Positions 33,502-44,529 of a DNA stretch of 64,000 nucleotides are shown piece after piece. The notes beneath the pieces are model-generated. The model ran no database searches. It saw only the letters and a program-made list of their open reading frames with translations, and was not told the DNA's origin. The translations under genes and the position numbers were made by a program. Location: contig WOAB01000056.1 of the NCBI GenBank assembly GCA_027886185.1, positions 9,920,001 through 9,984,000 of the forward strand, given 5' to 3'. Source of the stretch: Rheum nobile. Lineage: Eukaryota > Streptophyta > Magnoliopsida > Caryophyllales > Polygonaceae. Numbering within the stretch: the first letter of the stretch is position 1; the number at the start of each line of letters is the position of its first letter.

Positions 33502-33925
33502 ATGGCGGTTCACCTTCGGTCCTCATTTTCTCATCCTCTCCCCTTAAACCCCATAACTTCGCATTCCTAATTTCCCACCCTAAATTCAAACCAATCACAT
33601 CCGATATTCCAATTACAGCAGCAGCAAGACTCAGCAACAATGGGGGCTCTTCCCCAACCCCACGCCGCGGCCGGAAGAAATCCACACCCAAAAAGACAGT
33701 TCAAGAGTCGGAAAATGGGTCAATTGGGACCCAGACAAGCTCCGAGAGTCCTCAATTGTCTGAGAAACAGACCAATTCGGGTCTTACCGTAGGCAATTCG
33801 GATCCCGAGCCGGAGGCGGAAAATTTCGACGACGGAATGGAAGGTATGCCCTATCCAGACTCGCCACTCGTATGCTGCTTCGGCGCGGCGCAGAAGGAGT
33901 TCGTTCCGACGGTTAGGGTTTCTGA
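33502..33925 (+). pseudogene. FLN (fructokinase-like, pfkB family) pseudogene, 5' exon part
   Basis: Reads GRKKSTPKKT, an acidic linker and then PLVCCFGAAQKEFVPTVRVS, the start of the pfkB-like domain of plant FLN proteins. FLN1 and FLN2 are plastid proteins associated with the bacterial-type RNA polymerase and have lost sugar kinase activity. The likely start (ATG 33502) meets TAA at 33568, and a frame change is needed before residue 45 or so, so this part was already damaged. The CopD insertion follows the TSD at 33921-33925. The gene resumes at 56725. FLN1 versus FLN2 cannot be settled. Confidence 0.85.
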
Positions 33926-34811
33926 TGTTGGTGATTTTAGTGTCATCAAGAGACCGTTCCCATATAGGGAACTATGCCATTTAGTGTGATCGTGATTCAT
34001 ACGACACTATAAGATCTCACTTAGCTACATCACGGTTTTGGAGGTATGGAGTACACACTCGTGTAAGCATACTTGAGATTCTGAGTGAGACACTAAGGAT
34101 ATGTGACGTTACCCATATGGGAACAGTGCATCAGAGATATTAATTGTGTCTTTAAGACAGATCGACGTTACATAAGGTTGAACGAGTGGTCGTTCCTTGG
34201 AGGGATCAACCATTCCCTAGGTGGGAACGTCAAGTTCCCTGAGGCATGGTTAAAGTTTCAGTACGTGATAAATGTGTTGTAACCGCCTTGGTAACCGTCA
34301 AAATAACCGCCTCTTAACTACCTTAAATCAGTTGATAATTGATAGAAGTAGTTGAATATTCTTGAATACGGTTGGTGGCAGTTGGAAAGGTTGATAACCG
34401 TTAGTAACCGCTTGTAACCGCCGTAACCATTCCCTGTAACCCCTGAAAGCCTATATAAAGGCATTTCGGTGATAGTGTTGGGTGATCAGATAAAACGTAC
34501 GAGTTCTCTATCTGAGTTGAAGTCATACTCCACAAATACTTGAACATAGTTTAGTTCCCATCAGAAGGCTTGAAGGGAACTAGAAGATTTGTCTTATCTC
34601 ACTTCAGATTTTGCGGATTCCCTAAGGCTTAGTAAGGGGCAAAATTCTGATTTCGGAAAGTGTTCTCACGATTCAAATCTTATCCGAGTTACAACGTTCA
34701 TTGATCGTTCCCTATTGAAGTCGAAGTCAACAACAAGAGAAGATCAAGACTTGCAGGGAACAATCCCCTCAACTCACACTGTTCCCTTATTCAGCATACA
34801 TTGGTCTTACA
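33926..34811 (+). repeat. CopD 5' LTR
   Basis: 886 bp, TATA box TATATAAAG at 34452-34460. It contains GGGAAC or GTTCCC ten times, often as facing pairs such as GTTCCCATATAGGGAAC at the left end. No initiator-Met PBS follows; the bases after the LTR are ATCGAAATCATAATTTTTGG. Confidence 0.92.
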
Positions 34812-34835
34812 ATCGAAATCATAATTTTTGGATCA

Positions 34836-35957
34836 ATGACGATTGTTTGTGAGATGACGACGAAGTTCCAGAAGTTGGAAAAATTCGAAGGGATGGACTT
34901 CTGCCGTTGGAAAAAGAAGATGCATTTCCTCTTGACCACCCTCAAGGTGGTATACGTCCTATCCACTCCCATGCCAGAGTTAGTCGATGATGAACCACTT
35001 GCGGCCGTGAGGAATAGGAGCAAATGGGAGAAATATGACTACATTTGTCGGGGCCACATCTTAAACGGTATGTCCGACTCCCTCTTTGATGTGTACCAAA
35101 ATGTTGAATCCGCCAAGGAACCTTGGGACTCTCTAGAGTTGAAGTACATGGCTGAAGACGCTTCAAGCGTAAAGTTCTTTGTGAGCAACTTCAATACATA
35201 TAAAATGGTTGACTCAAGACCGATGATGGAGCAATATCATGAGATACTCCGTATCTTGGGGCAATTTGCTCAACATAAATTGAATATGGACGAGTCCATT
35301 TCTGTGTCAAGCATTATTGACAAATTGCCTCCATCATGGAAAGACTTCAAGCACACGTTGAAGCACAAGAAGGAAGGTATTTCCCTTATGGAACTCGGCA
35401 GCCACTTGCGTATTGAAGAGGGCCTTCGTTCGCAAGAGAAAGAAAAGGAGAAAGAGACTCCCAATTCTTCCACCATTAACATGATGGAAGAAGGTTCCCA
35501 TAAGGGTAACAATAAGAAGGGCAAGAAAAGGCCGCACAACAACACAAACGCCGGTCCCAATAAGAAATTCTCTCAAAAGGGGTGTTGGAACTGTGGGAAG
35601 CCTGGACATCTTAAGAAGGATTGTTGGGCTGGAAAGGGCAAGAAGGACAACGTTCCCAACCAGTCTGCTCAAGGTTCTAAGGACCAAGGGCATAAATATC
35701 ATCAAGATCAGAAAGGAACGGTTCCCTCGAACGGAACTGTTCCCTCTTTAGTAATATTTCCTGGTTTGGACTTTCTTCCTAATATTTCTGAGGCCTTATT
35801 TGTGCAGGATGATGAGATAGCATGGTGGTTTGACTCGGGTGCTACCACACACGTGTGTAGGGACACGTCAATGTTCAAGATCTCCGTTCCCTTGGATGAT
35901 GGACGTGTCCTTCATATGGGAAACGAGTCAACTGCCCTTGTCTTAGGCAAAGGCCAA
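34836..35957 (+). pseudogene. CopD gag and start of protease, interrupted by TekE
   Basis: Open from 34836 to the TekE junction. Copia gag domain (FEGMDFCRWKKKMHFLL, then a helical region to about codon 200), a basic linker, a CCHC knuckle (CWNCGKPGHLKKDC near 35584) and the protease motif WFDSGATTHVC near 35826. The last codons before TekE (LVLGKGQ) continue on the other side at 46941 with VELEFSSGKTLILKNVLYVP. No stop was seen in this part, so gag was intact when TekE arrived. Confidence 0.88.
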
Positions 35958-38363
35958 TGTGATACCCCGTATTTTTGTAAGGTTATTTTGGGAATTATGA
36001 AATTTTCCCGAGTACCCGTTGTGTACGTCGGATTTAATTCAGGTAGCTTGAGACATTCTGTAATGTGCTCTATGTCTCTAATATTTTTCTCAGTGAAATA
36101 ATATACAGACAAGGTGCCTTGAATTTTAAATTGTCGTTCGCGTACGATAATTGTTATCCCGGCTTAATGTCATGTTCGTTCAAAGCTGAACGGGCGGGAA
36201 AAAGGTGTCACGGCGACCACCGTAAAGTCGCGGCGACCGCCGTCGTGAGACCCAAGCACGGCGACCGCCGTAAAGTCACGGCGCCTGCCGTCCCAACGCT
36301 CGAGGAGGCAGCTGGTGTGTCATGCCACGGCGACCACCGTAAATTACGGCGCCCGCCGTAATGGCAGTCATCGTTGTCCGGCAGTCCTTGCCCGATGGTC
36401 GTCGGCGCGATTTCCGGCGAGCGCCAAACTAGCTGTAGGCCCATCTTCTTCGTGCTCCAGACGCTTTGGCTATAAAAGGGGGTGTTGGGGGAGAGATTTG
36501 AGCCATCCCAAACACCGAACCTCTGCCAAAATTGCCTCTCGCCGGAGTTGTGCCTTCGCCGGAATTTTTGAAGGTCTCGCCGGTGTTGCTTTGGTGTGGT
36601 TCCTGAGTGCCTTTGTGAAGCTTTTGGTTAGCCTTGGAGGTTAGAAGCCAAAGCTAGTCGAAGGAGGCCGAACCGCTCGTGTTTTTGGGTGAGTTTTCTC
36701 TCGTTTCAGTCGGCCGTGTTCTTCACGGCGACCGTCGTGTTCTTCACGGCGACCGCCGCCAAGAACGGCGACCGCCGCCAGTGCCCAGAACGCCTTCGTG
36801 GATTTGGCTTGGTCGGTTGTCGTCGTGGCGTCTTTCCTTTCGTGTTCTTTCGCCGTGTTTAGATTCGTACTGTTTATGTCAGATCTAACTTAGGGTTCCT
36901 TTTATGGGTCGACTCGAAGGTCGTTGTGCTGTCAGAGCTGTACCGTGTCGAGCCCGGAATCCAGTGACGTCTTTAGACTATTCTGCGGAGTAAGGCAAGT
37001 GGCGGTTCGCTCTTGCTCTTTCGTTCCATATTTACATTAATTATCAGTAGTTTATCTGAGTAATTAATTTGGAATGAATATTATGTTTGTCTGGAAACGG
37101 TTTTGATAAACTGTTTTGAAAATCATATAATAGGTTGTATATCTGTTAGAACAACGCTATTATCTGTGATCGCCTTTCGGGCCTTTATGTGGATTTATCC
37201 TGTAAATGTGGTGGTGCTGTAACTGTTTAGTTAGCACTGTTAGATAGGAACATTACTCGGACTCTGTCCAGTCGTTTCTTTATAATCTGGTATCGGGATG
37301 GCTCGTCCCCATCTGGTACTATTCTAAGATCATGATCGGTCTCTTACACATGTGTATAGAGACAGGACACTTAGCTGGTGTCACAATCCTTTCGGTATAC
37401 GTCACTCTCGACGAAACGTATACTAAGATGTGTTGTCCCATTGGTGGGGTACACATGTAAAAGTCTATAACGTGATGTGTGTTTTTGGAACATAAATCAG
37501 ATAAGTGCTACCTTGACGCACATAATTAATACACCTTGGGCGAGTAGTGCAGCTAAGTTCAATGCATCTAGGAAAACTCGTCTTGACTTGAATGTAGTAC
37601 GTTCTCTTTCCAATCTGGATTCGCTGTAGGCGATGAGGTTGGTCGTGAACCGAAGCATCTCAGTCAGTTTTAAATCATGGTTGAATGATTCTGTAACTTT
37701 CCAGATTTGTCATTGCTTCCTTAAAGACTCATTTCAGTTGGAGTCTTCTTTCGAGTCGATTTCTGTGAAGATTCAGTCTTCCAGAATCTTCTCTTGTGCA
37801 TACCTCTTGTTTATTCCAGTAGGAGTATGGTGGTTGACAAGCGTACTCGATTATTATTCGAGGGACGAAGAGTCTAACCTAATACAACTGCTTCGAACCA
37901 GTCTGCTTTGTTCTCTTGCTAGTCTATTCATTTAGACTAACCAACCAATATTTTCCCTTGTATGGTTGGCTGGTGTCATCCGTTCGATTCGGCACATCAG
38001 TTAAGAAGTAGCTCAGAAGATTAGAAGGACTATGGAGTCGGCGGTGGTTTTTGAATGTTTTAATTATTTCTTTAATCAGGTTATGATCCTTTGGACAATA
38101 ACTCCGATTGTAACTTACTTTCTTAGTCTTCCGCTGTGTTGGGTTTAAACTATGTTTTGACCTATTCGGGATTGGGTTGTAATCCCGTAACTCTTGTTTC
38201 CTCAACAATGTTATGTTTTGGAATTTAATGCTTGATCTTTGTGTATCAATTGCATTTCATAAATTGTATTTATTTGGTAAAGCCTTGGGTGATCTCGGTA
38301 AGGAACACTGGGGTCACTGGCGGTAATACCTTTCCAAAAGGGTTAAGTTTTGGGGGTGTTACA
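35958..38363 (+). repeat. TekE 5' LTR
   Basis: Starts TGTGATACCCCG and ends GGGGTGTTACA. TATA box TATAAAAG at 36471-36478. Upstream of it (36200-36360) the motif ACGGCGACCGCCG and variants recur about six times in near-palindromic form, and again at 36720-36785. A 100-codon open frame (37633-37935) is present in both LTRs but has no gene-like features. Confidence 0.95.
36471..36478 (+). promoter_or_regulatory. TATA box of TekE LTR promoter
   Basis: GCTATAAAAGGGGG lies about 110 bp after the GC-rich repeat block. The equivalent in the 3' LTR is at 45043. Confidence 0.6.
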
Positions 38364-38367
38364 GTTG

Positions 38368-38379
38368 TGGTATCAGAGC
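38368..38379 (+). promoter_or_regulatory. Primer binding site of TekE (initiator tRNA-Met)
   Basis: TGGTATCAGAGC starts 5 bp after the LTR end and is the exact complement of the 3' end of plant initiator tRNA-Met. Confidence 0.92.
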
Positions 38380-38572
38380 GAAAGTTTTAAAACGGGTTTG
38401 GAATTTTTATAAACCAGTTATTCATTTTTAAAATGCTTTAAAGAGGGCTCTGAATTTTCATTCTGAAAAGAATTTAAAAACACCGTTCATAGTCATGTCT
38501 TCTTTATAGTCTGATATAGTAAGCTTGCTTCTATGTCTAGAAAGACTAATTCCTTCCTTATTGTTCGATAGG

Positions 38573-39529
38573 ATGGGTGTCTGCTTTTCTATTGGTAGGG
38601 GGTCGGAAGACGCCAAGTCGGATCAGCCGAGGCTAGATTTTCCGTTACCTCAGCGATGTTTCGAGGTTGGAGGCCCGAGTAGCCCACCCGAAGACGTCAA
38701 GCACGTTCTCCCCGAGTCGATTGTCCTTGTAGCCAGGAATGCTATGGTCCCTAGATCTGCACCTGTGCCGCCACCAAGGGTGGAGGGAGTACAGGAATGG
38801 GAGCAGGAAGACGAGTTGTCAAGGTATGAACAAGGGGTTTACCAAGATGACTTTCTACTAGGACCAATTCCCGAGGAGATCGAGTACGAGGAGGAGGAAG
38901 AGGAGATGCTTGAGCAAGATCTTATCGAGGACGAGGAGATGATCGAGGATGATTCCGAGGATGAGGATCCCAGCGAGGATGATCCCGAGGAAGAGGATCC
39001 CATCGAGGATGATCCCGAGGAAGAGGATCCCATCGAGGATGATCCCGAGGAAGAGGATCCCATAGAGGATGATCCAGAAGAGGATCCAGAGTTGGACCTT
39101 GGAGGGCAGAATCAGGAGCCCGGTACAGGATTGTCACCAGTGCCAGAGTACGCACCCATGTCAGAAGCTGATTGGGAGGCACTGTATACCGAGTACGGTA
39201 TTGGGAGAAGTGACAGGGAATCTCAGCCTATCCCTACTCCAAGGAGATGGAGGTCAGAATCCGAGCTGCAGGAGATTCTCCGCCAGAGCGAGGAAATCTC
39301 CGCAGAACAGCAGCGTCAGAGGGATGAGCTGATCGCCAGTACTCAGAGGAGGGCTGGAATAGAAGGACCAGTCATGGACGACCCATACTTTTCTATGGCT
39401 GAGCTAGGAATATGTGCTTCAGGGTCAAGCAGGGTGCGAAACCCACCGCCAGAGCTCGATGGTGAGCCTAGCCCGAAGAGACCATGCATGAGTAGCCAGT
39501 CGTATGGGAGACGTTTTGGAACGCCTTGA
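38573..39529 (+). CDS. Extra ORF between PBS and gag of TekE: acidic, tandem-repeat protein with myristoylation-like start
   Basis: 318 codons, uninterrupted, although gag-pol of the same element is broken. Starts MGVCFS, which fits the N-myristoylation rule (Gly2, Ser6) with Cys4 available for S-acylation. The middle (about residues 105-175) is almost all Glu/Asp, with a 10-residue unit EDDPEEEDPI repeated from 30-bp tandem DNA repeats. The C-terminal third is predicted helical with Gln/Glu (LQEILRQSEEISAEQQRQRDE) and ends with PSPKRPC, a possible nuclear signal. No known retroelement domain is recognised. The upstream in-frame ATG-less extension to 38525 is not needed. A spliced or leaky-scanned product is possible, since gag follows at 39819. 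Confidence 0.7.
   Translation: MGVCFSIGRGSEDAKSDQPRLDFPLPQRCFEVGGPSSPPEDVKHVLPESIVLVARNAMVPRSAPVPPPRVEGVQEWEQEDELSRYEQGVYQDDFLLGPIPEEIEYEEEEEEMLEQDLIEDEEMIEDDSEDEDPSEDDPEEEDPIEDDPEEEDPIEDDPEEEDPIEDDPEEDPELDLGGQNQEPGTGLSPVPEYAPMSEADWEALYTEYGIGRSDRESQPIPTPRRWRSESELQEILRQSEEISAEQQRQRDELIASTQRRAGIEGPVMDDPYFSMAELGICASGSSRVRNPPPELDGEPSPKRPCMSSQSYGRRFGTP
38944..39087 (+). repeat. 30-bp tandem repeat inside the TekE extra ORF
   Basis: Units begin at 38944, 38974, 39004 and 39034 with a partial one at 39064; the central ones are identical (GAGGATGATCCCGAGGAAGA...). Unit length is a multiple of three, so copy-number change keeps the frame. Confidence 0.93.
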
Positions 39530-39818
39530 GGAGGAGTGGCGTTGCCTATCGTAGTAGTTCGTTTCTTAGTTTTCCAAGTTGTACTTTGTGTAATATTTCA
39601 GTATTGCGGCAAGTACTTTGAGAAACACTTTTATCTTCGAGCAATGTTGTCCTAACGCTCGAATGATAAACTTATGTGTAACTTGTGTAAGAATTCGAAG
39701 GTTCATCTATAAAATGCCAAGTTGATCTATTCTAAGTGATTTATTTACATTGATATATTGCATAAGTATGTTGCATAATATTAATGTATTGAATGCTTGG
39801 AATTGGATCGGTAAACAG

Positions 39819-42800
39819 ATGGTGAACCCAAGAAGCACGAGAAACTCGACTCAAGCCGGTGCTGGGACCAGCCAAAACCCCAGACCAGCAGGAAGAGGTG
39901 TTCAGGATGAACACGAGTCTGAGTCTCGCGTCCAGCAGAGGCGTGAAGGTCAGGATCAGACCCAGGCGCCGATGCTGTTTGACGCTGCAGTTGTTGAGGC
40001 GATCCGTGGGATCGTGATGCAGGCTATTACAGATGTCTTGAGACCAAGTGCGCCTCAAGCACAAGAAGTGCCTATTCATGCAGCGGTTCCTGATGTTATG
40101 GAACCCAGAAACCCTGTGATTCAGGAGACTGCCGTTAGGGCAAGGGACAGCTATGGTCGCGCTCTTAAGACCATTACTTCCATGAGACCCGACTGCTATA
40201 ACGGGAAAGGGGAGCCAGTGGCAGTGACTCATTGGTTCTCCCATATGGAGAGGCTGTTCAGGAACGTGGAGTGTACAGAGGCCGAGAAGGTCCATATCGC
40301 TTCTCTTCAGCTGAAGGAGGAGGCTAGCGAGTGGTGGGAGAGCACTGGTTTGGCTGAGAGCCCAGTGTTGACTTGGTCGATGTTCAAGACCAAGATGGTT
40401 GATCGCTTTTTCTCTCGTGCTATGAGAGAGGAGAAGCATAAAGAGTTCTTGTACCCTCAGACTGATGGTCTGAGAGTGACCGAGTTGGCATCTAAGTTCA
40501 ACCATCTTCTACAGTACGCCACTGCCGAGATCACCAGCGAGGCTCAAAAGATCTGGTACTTCCATGAGTGGATGAACCCGGATATCAAGCCATTAATGGT
40601 GCACCACACATGCTCTACCTTGGAGCAGTATGTGGATTGTGCCTATAAGCTGGAGGTAACTCTCGAGGAGTCGACCAAGAGGCGCAACCGACAGAAGTCG
40701 ATGCAAAATCAGAACTAGGGAGGTGGTTTTAAGCGCCCTGCGCCACCGTCTAACTTCGCCAAATCCGGCAGAGCTAAGACGGAGATGACGCAAGGAGGAT
40801 CGACTCAGCAGTCAGGGCATACCAGGAGTTCAGTTCAGTGTTATAACTGCGGTACTGCTGGACACAAGAGCACTGAGTGTCGGAAGGAGAGGAGGCCATG
40901 CTTTGGGTGTGGACGTGATGGTCATCTGCAAAAGTTCTACAAGCAGGGGAAGCAGAAGGGAGTAGAGTCGCAGCAAGGGTCCGTTCATCAGAGCAACCGA
41001 CCTAGGTTTAAGCCTGCCGAGACTCCTAGCCCTTCAGTGCAGACGACTGCTCAGAACAGGGGAAAGGCCCCAGCTGCTTCTGGAAGTCAGGGCCAACGCT
41101 TGTACGAGATGCGTGAGGCAGATGGACCCAACGCTCCGATTGCTCAAGGTACTCTATACCTTCACTCTACTTCAGTGTGCATTCTGTTTGATTCAGGTGC
41201 TACGCATTCCTTTATTTCGGATAGCTGTGTTAGCAAGTTAGACTTAGTGTGCAATGATTCGTGCGACCCTTTTGTCGTTAATCTTCCTAATGGAGAACGT
41301 TTGGTGGGAACCAAGCATTTGTCTGACTTTCCGATTACCATTCAGGGTAAGGAATTCGAGGCAGATTTAATCTGCATAGCCATGGCTCCATACGACATTA
41401 TTCTCGGTATGGATTGGCTGACGCGTCACAAGGCGGTGATCGACTTCAGTTCAAGAACGGTGACGGTGTCATCCGGGGGCCAATTCGTGTGCAAGTTCAA
41501 AGGTCGAAATGACGCTGATAACGGCAAGCTGATCAATGCGATGGCTGCGTTTAAGCTACTACGACAAGGATGTGTCGGGTACCTTTGCTACTTGGATTCG
41601 CCTGAGAAGGATGGACCTGAGGTTCTTGATATTCCTGTAGTTAGGGAATTTTCGGATGTCTTTCCGGAAGAAATTACAGGATTACCCCCAAATCGTGACG
41701 TAGAGTTTTCTATTGATCTCGAGCCTGGTACGGCGCCGATTTCCAAATCCCTGTATCGGATGGCTCCAGTTGAGATGCAAGAGTTGAAGAATCAACTTGA
41801 AGATCTTCTCGATAAAGTTTATGTCAGACCGAGTGCATCGCCGTGGGGTGCCCCGGTTTTGTTCGTCAAAAAGAAGGACGGATCGTTCCGACTTTGTATC
41901 GACTATCGAGAGTTGAACAAGGTGACGATCAAGAACAAGTATCCTTTGCCTAGGATTGATGACTTGTTGGACCAGTTGCAAGGAGAAAAGGTGTTCTCCA
42001 AGATCGACTTAAGATCTGGATATCATCAACTCAGGATTCGGGAGCAGGACATTCTGCGTTCAGGACCAGATATGGTCATTACGAGTTCGTAGTGATGCAT
42101 TTTGGGCTTACAAATGCTCCAGCTGTCTTTATGGATTTGATGAACCGATGTTTTCACCAGTACTTGGATAAGTTCGTGGTGGTCTTCATAGACGACATCT
42201 TGATCTATTCTCCGAATGAAGAAGTCCACGAGGAACATCTACGGATTTCCTTGTCGATCCTTAGACAACATCAGCTTTATGCTAAATTGTCTAAATGTGA
42301 ATTCTGGATGAAGGAAGTGGCTTTCTTAGGCCACATGATCAATAAAAATGGGGTTATGGTTGATCCCCAAAAGATTGAAGCTGTGGCTAAGTGGACACAG
42401 CCCCAGAGCATGAAAGAGGTGCGCAATTTTCTTGGACTTACCGGGTATTATAGAAGGTTTGTAGAAGGATTTTCAAAGATCGCTCTACCGATGACCAATC
42501 TACTTCGCAAAGTCCACAAGAAGTTTGTCTGGAATGACAAGTGCGAGGTCAATTTCCAGGAGTTGAAGCGACGGTTGACCTCGGCATCCGTGTTAGCACT
42601 CCCAGAGGGGAATGACGATTATGTGGTCTATAGTGATGCTTCCAAGTGTGGTATTGGTTGTGTTTTGATGCAAAGAGGCAAAGTCATTGCTTACGCATCT
42701 AGACAACTCAAGACTTACGAAGAAAACTATCCGACCCACGATCTTGAGTTAGCAGCGGTATAAGATGCCAAGTCTTCACCGACCACAAAAGTCTGAAGTA

Positions 42801-44493
42801 TATATTTACTCAGAAGGAGTTAAATATGAGACAACGCCGCTGGCTAGAGTTGCTCAAGGACTACGACATGGAGTTGTTGTATCATCCGGACAAGGCTAAT
42901 GTAGTGGCTGATGCGCTAAGCCGGAAGACAACGCACGAGACTGTGGTTGCGTTGCTTACTGCTCAGACCAAGCTAAACCAAGAGTCATGCGACATTGAAG
43001 TCTTATATGACCAGCGTAGAGGGTACCTGAGTATGATGGAGATTCAGGCTACATTGCTGGATCAAATCAAAGAAAAGCAAGTCGATGACATCATCTTGGT
43101 AAAGTTAAGCAGTGAAGTGATGGATGGGAAAGCTCCCAGTTTTGTGGTTCAGGATGATGGATCACTTTGGTTTCAGGATCGGATCTGTGTGCCTGACACA
43201 GAAGGTCTTCGTCAGTTGGTGATGAGAGAAGCCCATTCATCTGCTTATTCTGTGCATCCTGGCTCTAACAAGATGTACAAGGATCTCAGGAAGAAGTTTT
43301 GGTGGCCAAACATGAAGTGGGACGTAGCAGACTTTGTGGTAAAGTGCTTAACTTGCCAAAAAGTCAAGATCGAACACCGCAAACCAGGTGGTGAGATGCT
43401 ACCTCTCCCCGTGCCAGAATGGAAATGGGAGGACATTTCCATGGACTTCGTCACTGGGCTACCCAAGACTCGAAGTCAGAGAGATGCTATCTGGGTAATT
43501 GTGGATAGGCTTACGAAGAGTGCTCATTTCATAGCCATCAAGACCACATGGGAAACCCAGAAGCTAGCCGAAGTTTACCAGAAGGAGATTGTCCGCTTAC
43601 ATGGCATTCCTAAGACCATCGTATCGGACCGAGATGGCCGTTTCATGTCAAGATTCTGGAAGGAACTTCATAAGGCTATGGGAACCGAGTTAAGGTTTAG
43701 TACAGCGTTTCATCCTCAGACAGATGGCCAGTCTGAAAGGACCATCCAGACTCTGGAGGATATGCTTAGAGCTTGTGTGCTCGATCGTCCGACTAGCTGG
43801 GAGGACAGCTTGAGTCTGATTGAGTTCACGTACAACAATAACTGGCATGCTACAATCAAGATGGCTCCGTTTGAAGCTTTATATGGTCGCAGATGCAGAT
43901 CTCCGATTTGTTGGGACGATAATACCGACAAAATTCTGCTTGGACCAGAGTTGGTCGAAAGGACGGCTTCAGACATTGCTTTGATCAGACAAAGGATGTT
44001 GACCGCTCAGAGTCGACAAAAGTCCTACGCAGATCGGAAGCGCAGGACTGTCAAGTTCGAGGTCGGTGACAAGGTTTTTGTCAAGGTGTCGCCTTCCAAA
44101 GGAGTTTTCAGATTTGGTAAGCGTGGGAAGCTTAACCCTCGCTACGTGGGACCATTCGAGATTTTGGATAGAGTGGGATCTCTAGCGTACCGTTTGGCGT
44201 TGCCACCATTAGCTCACCCGGTGCATAACGTGTTCCACGTGTCTTTACTCAGAAAGTATGTGCCAGATGAGTCTCATGTGCTTAGTTATGAAGACATCGA
44301 GATTCAAGCTAATGGTACTTATGAGGAGTTGCCCGTGCGCATTTTGGAGCGTCGGGAGAAGCATTTGCGCAACAAGATTGTGCCGTTGGTACGAGTGCTG
44401 TGGTCCAAGTCAGGGACCGAAGAAGTTACTTGAGAGACGTGGGAAACCGAGTCAGATATGCTCAGGCGTTTTCCTGAGTTATTCTCGACATAA
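39819..44493 (+). pseudogene. TekE gag-pol polyprotein (gag-PR-RT-RH-IN-chromodomain-like), broken
   Basis: From ATG 39819: gag domain (near 40150-40650), TAG at 40716-40718, two CCHC knuckles (CYNCGTAGHKSTEC; in the second the last Cys is Tyr), protease FDSGATHSFIS near 41190, RT with DYRELNKVTIKNKYPLP near 41900. A small deletion near 42050 shifts the frame before VVMHFGLTNAP; RT continues with FIDDILIYS near 42190 and RNase H (YSDASKCGIGCVL). RNase H is cut by a deletion and frame change at 42761. Integrase follows (zinc HHCC, DFVTGLP, VSDRDGRF, QSERTIQTLEDML). A TGA at 44431-44433 interrupts the C-terminal chromodomain-like part (VRVLWSKSGTEEVT...), which ends at 44493. Confidence 0.92.
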
Positions 44494-44529
44494 GTTTCGG
44501 GGTCGAAACTTCTTGTAAGGGGGAGGAGA

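Noticed and set aside
37633..37935. 100-codon open frame in the TekE LTR, repeated at 46205-46507
   Set aside because: Its presence in both LTRs is explained by LTR identity; composition is not protein-like and no motif or codon bias was seen.
38839..39063. Ser-rich minus-strand frame opposite the acidic repeats
   Set aside because: Arises from the reverse complement of GAG/GAT repeats; no independent support.
38944..39087. CRISPR-like array
   Set aside because: The 30-bp units are contiguous in-frame repeats without spacers, in a plant retroelement ORF.
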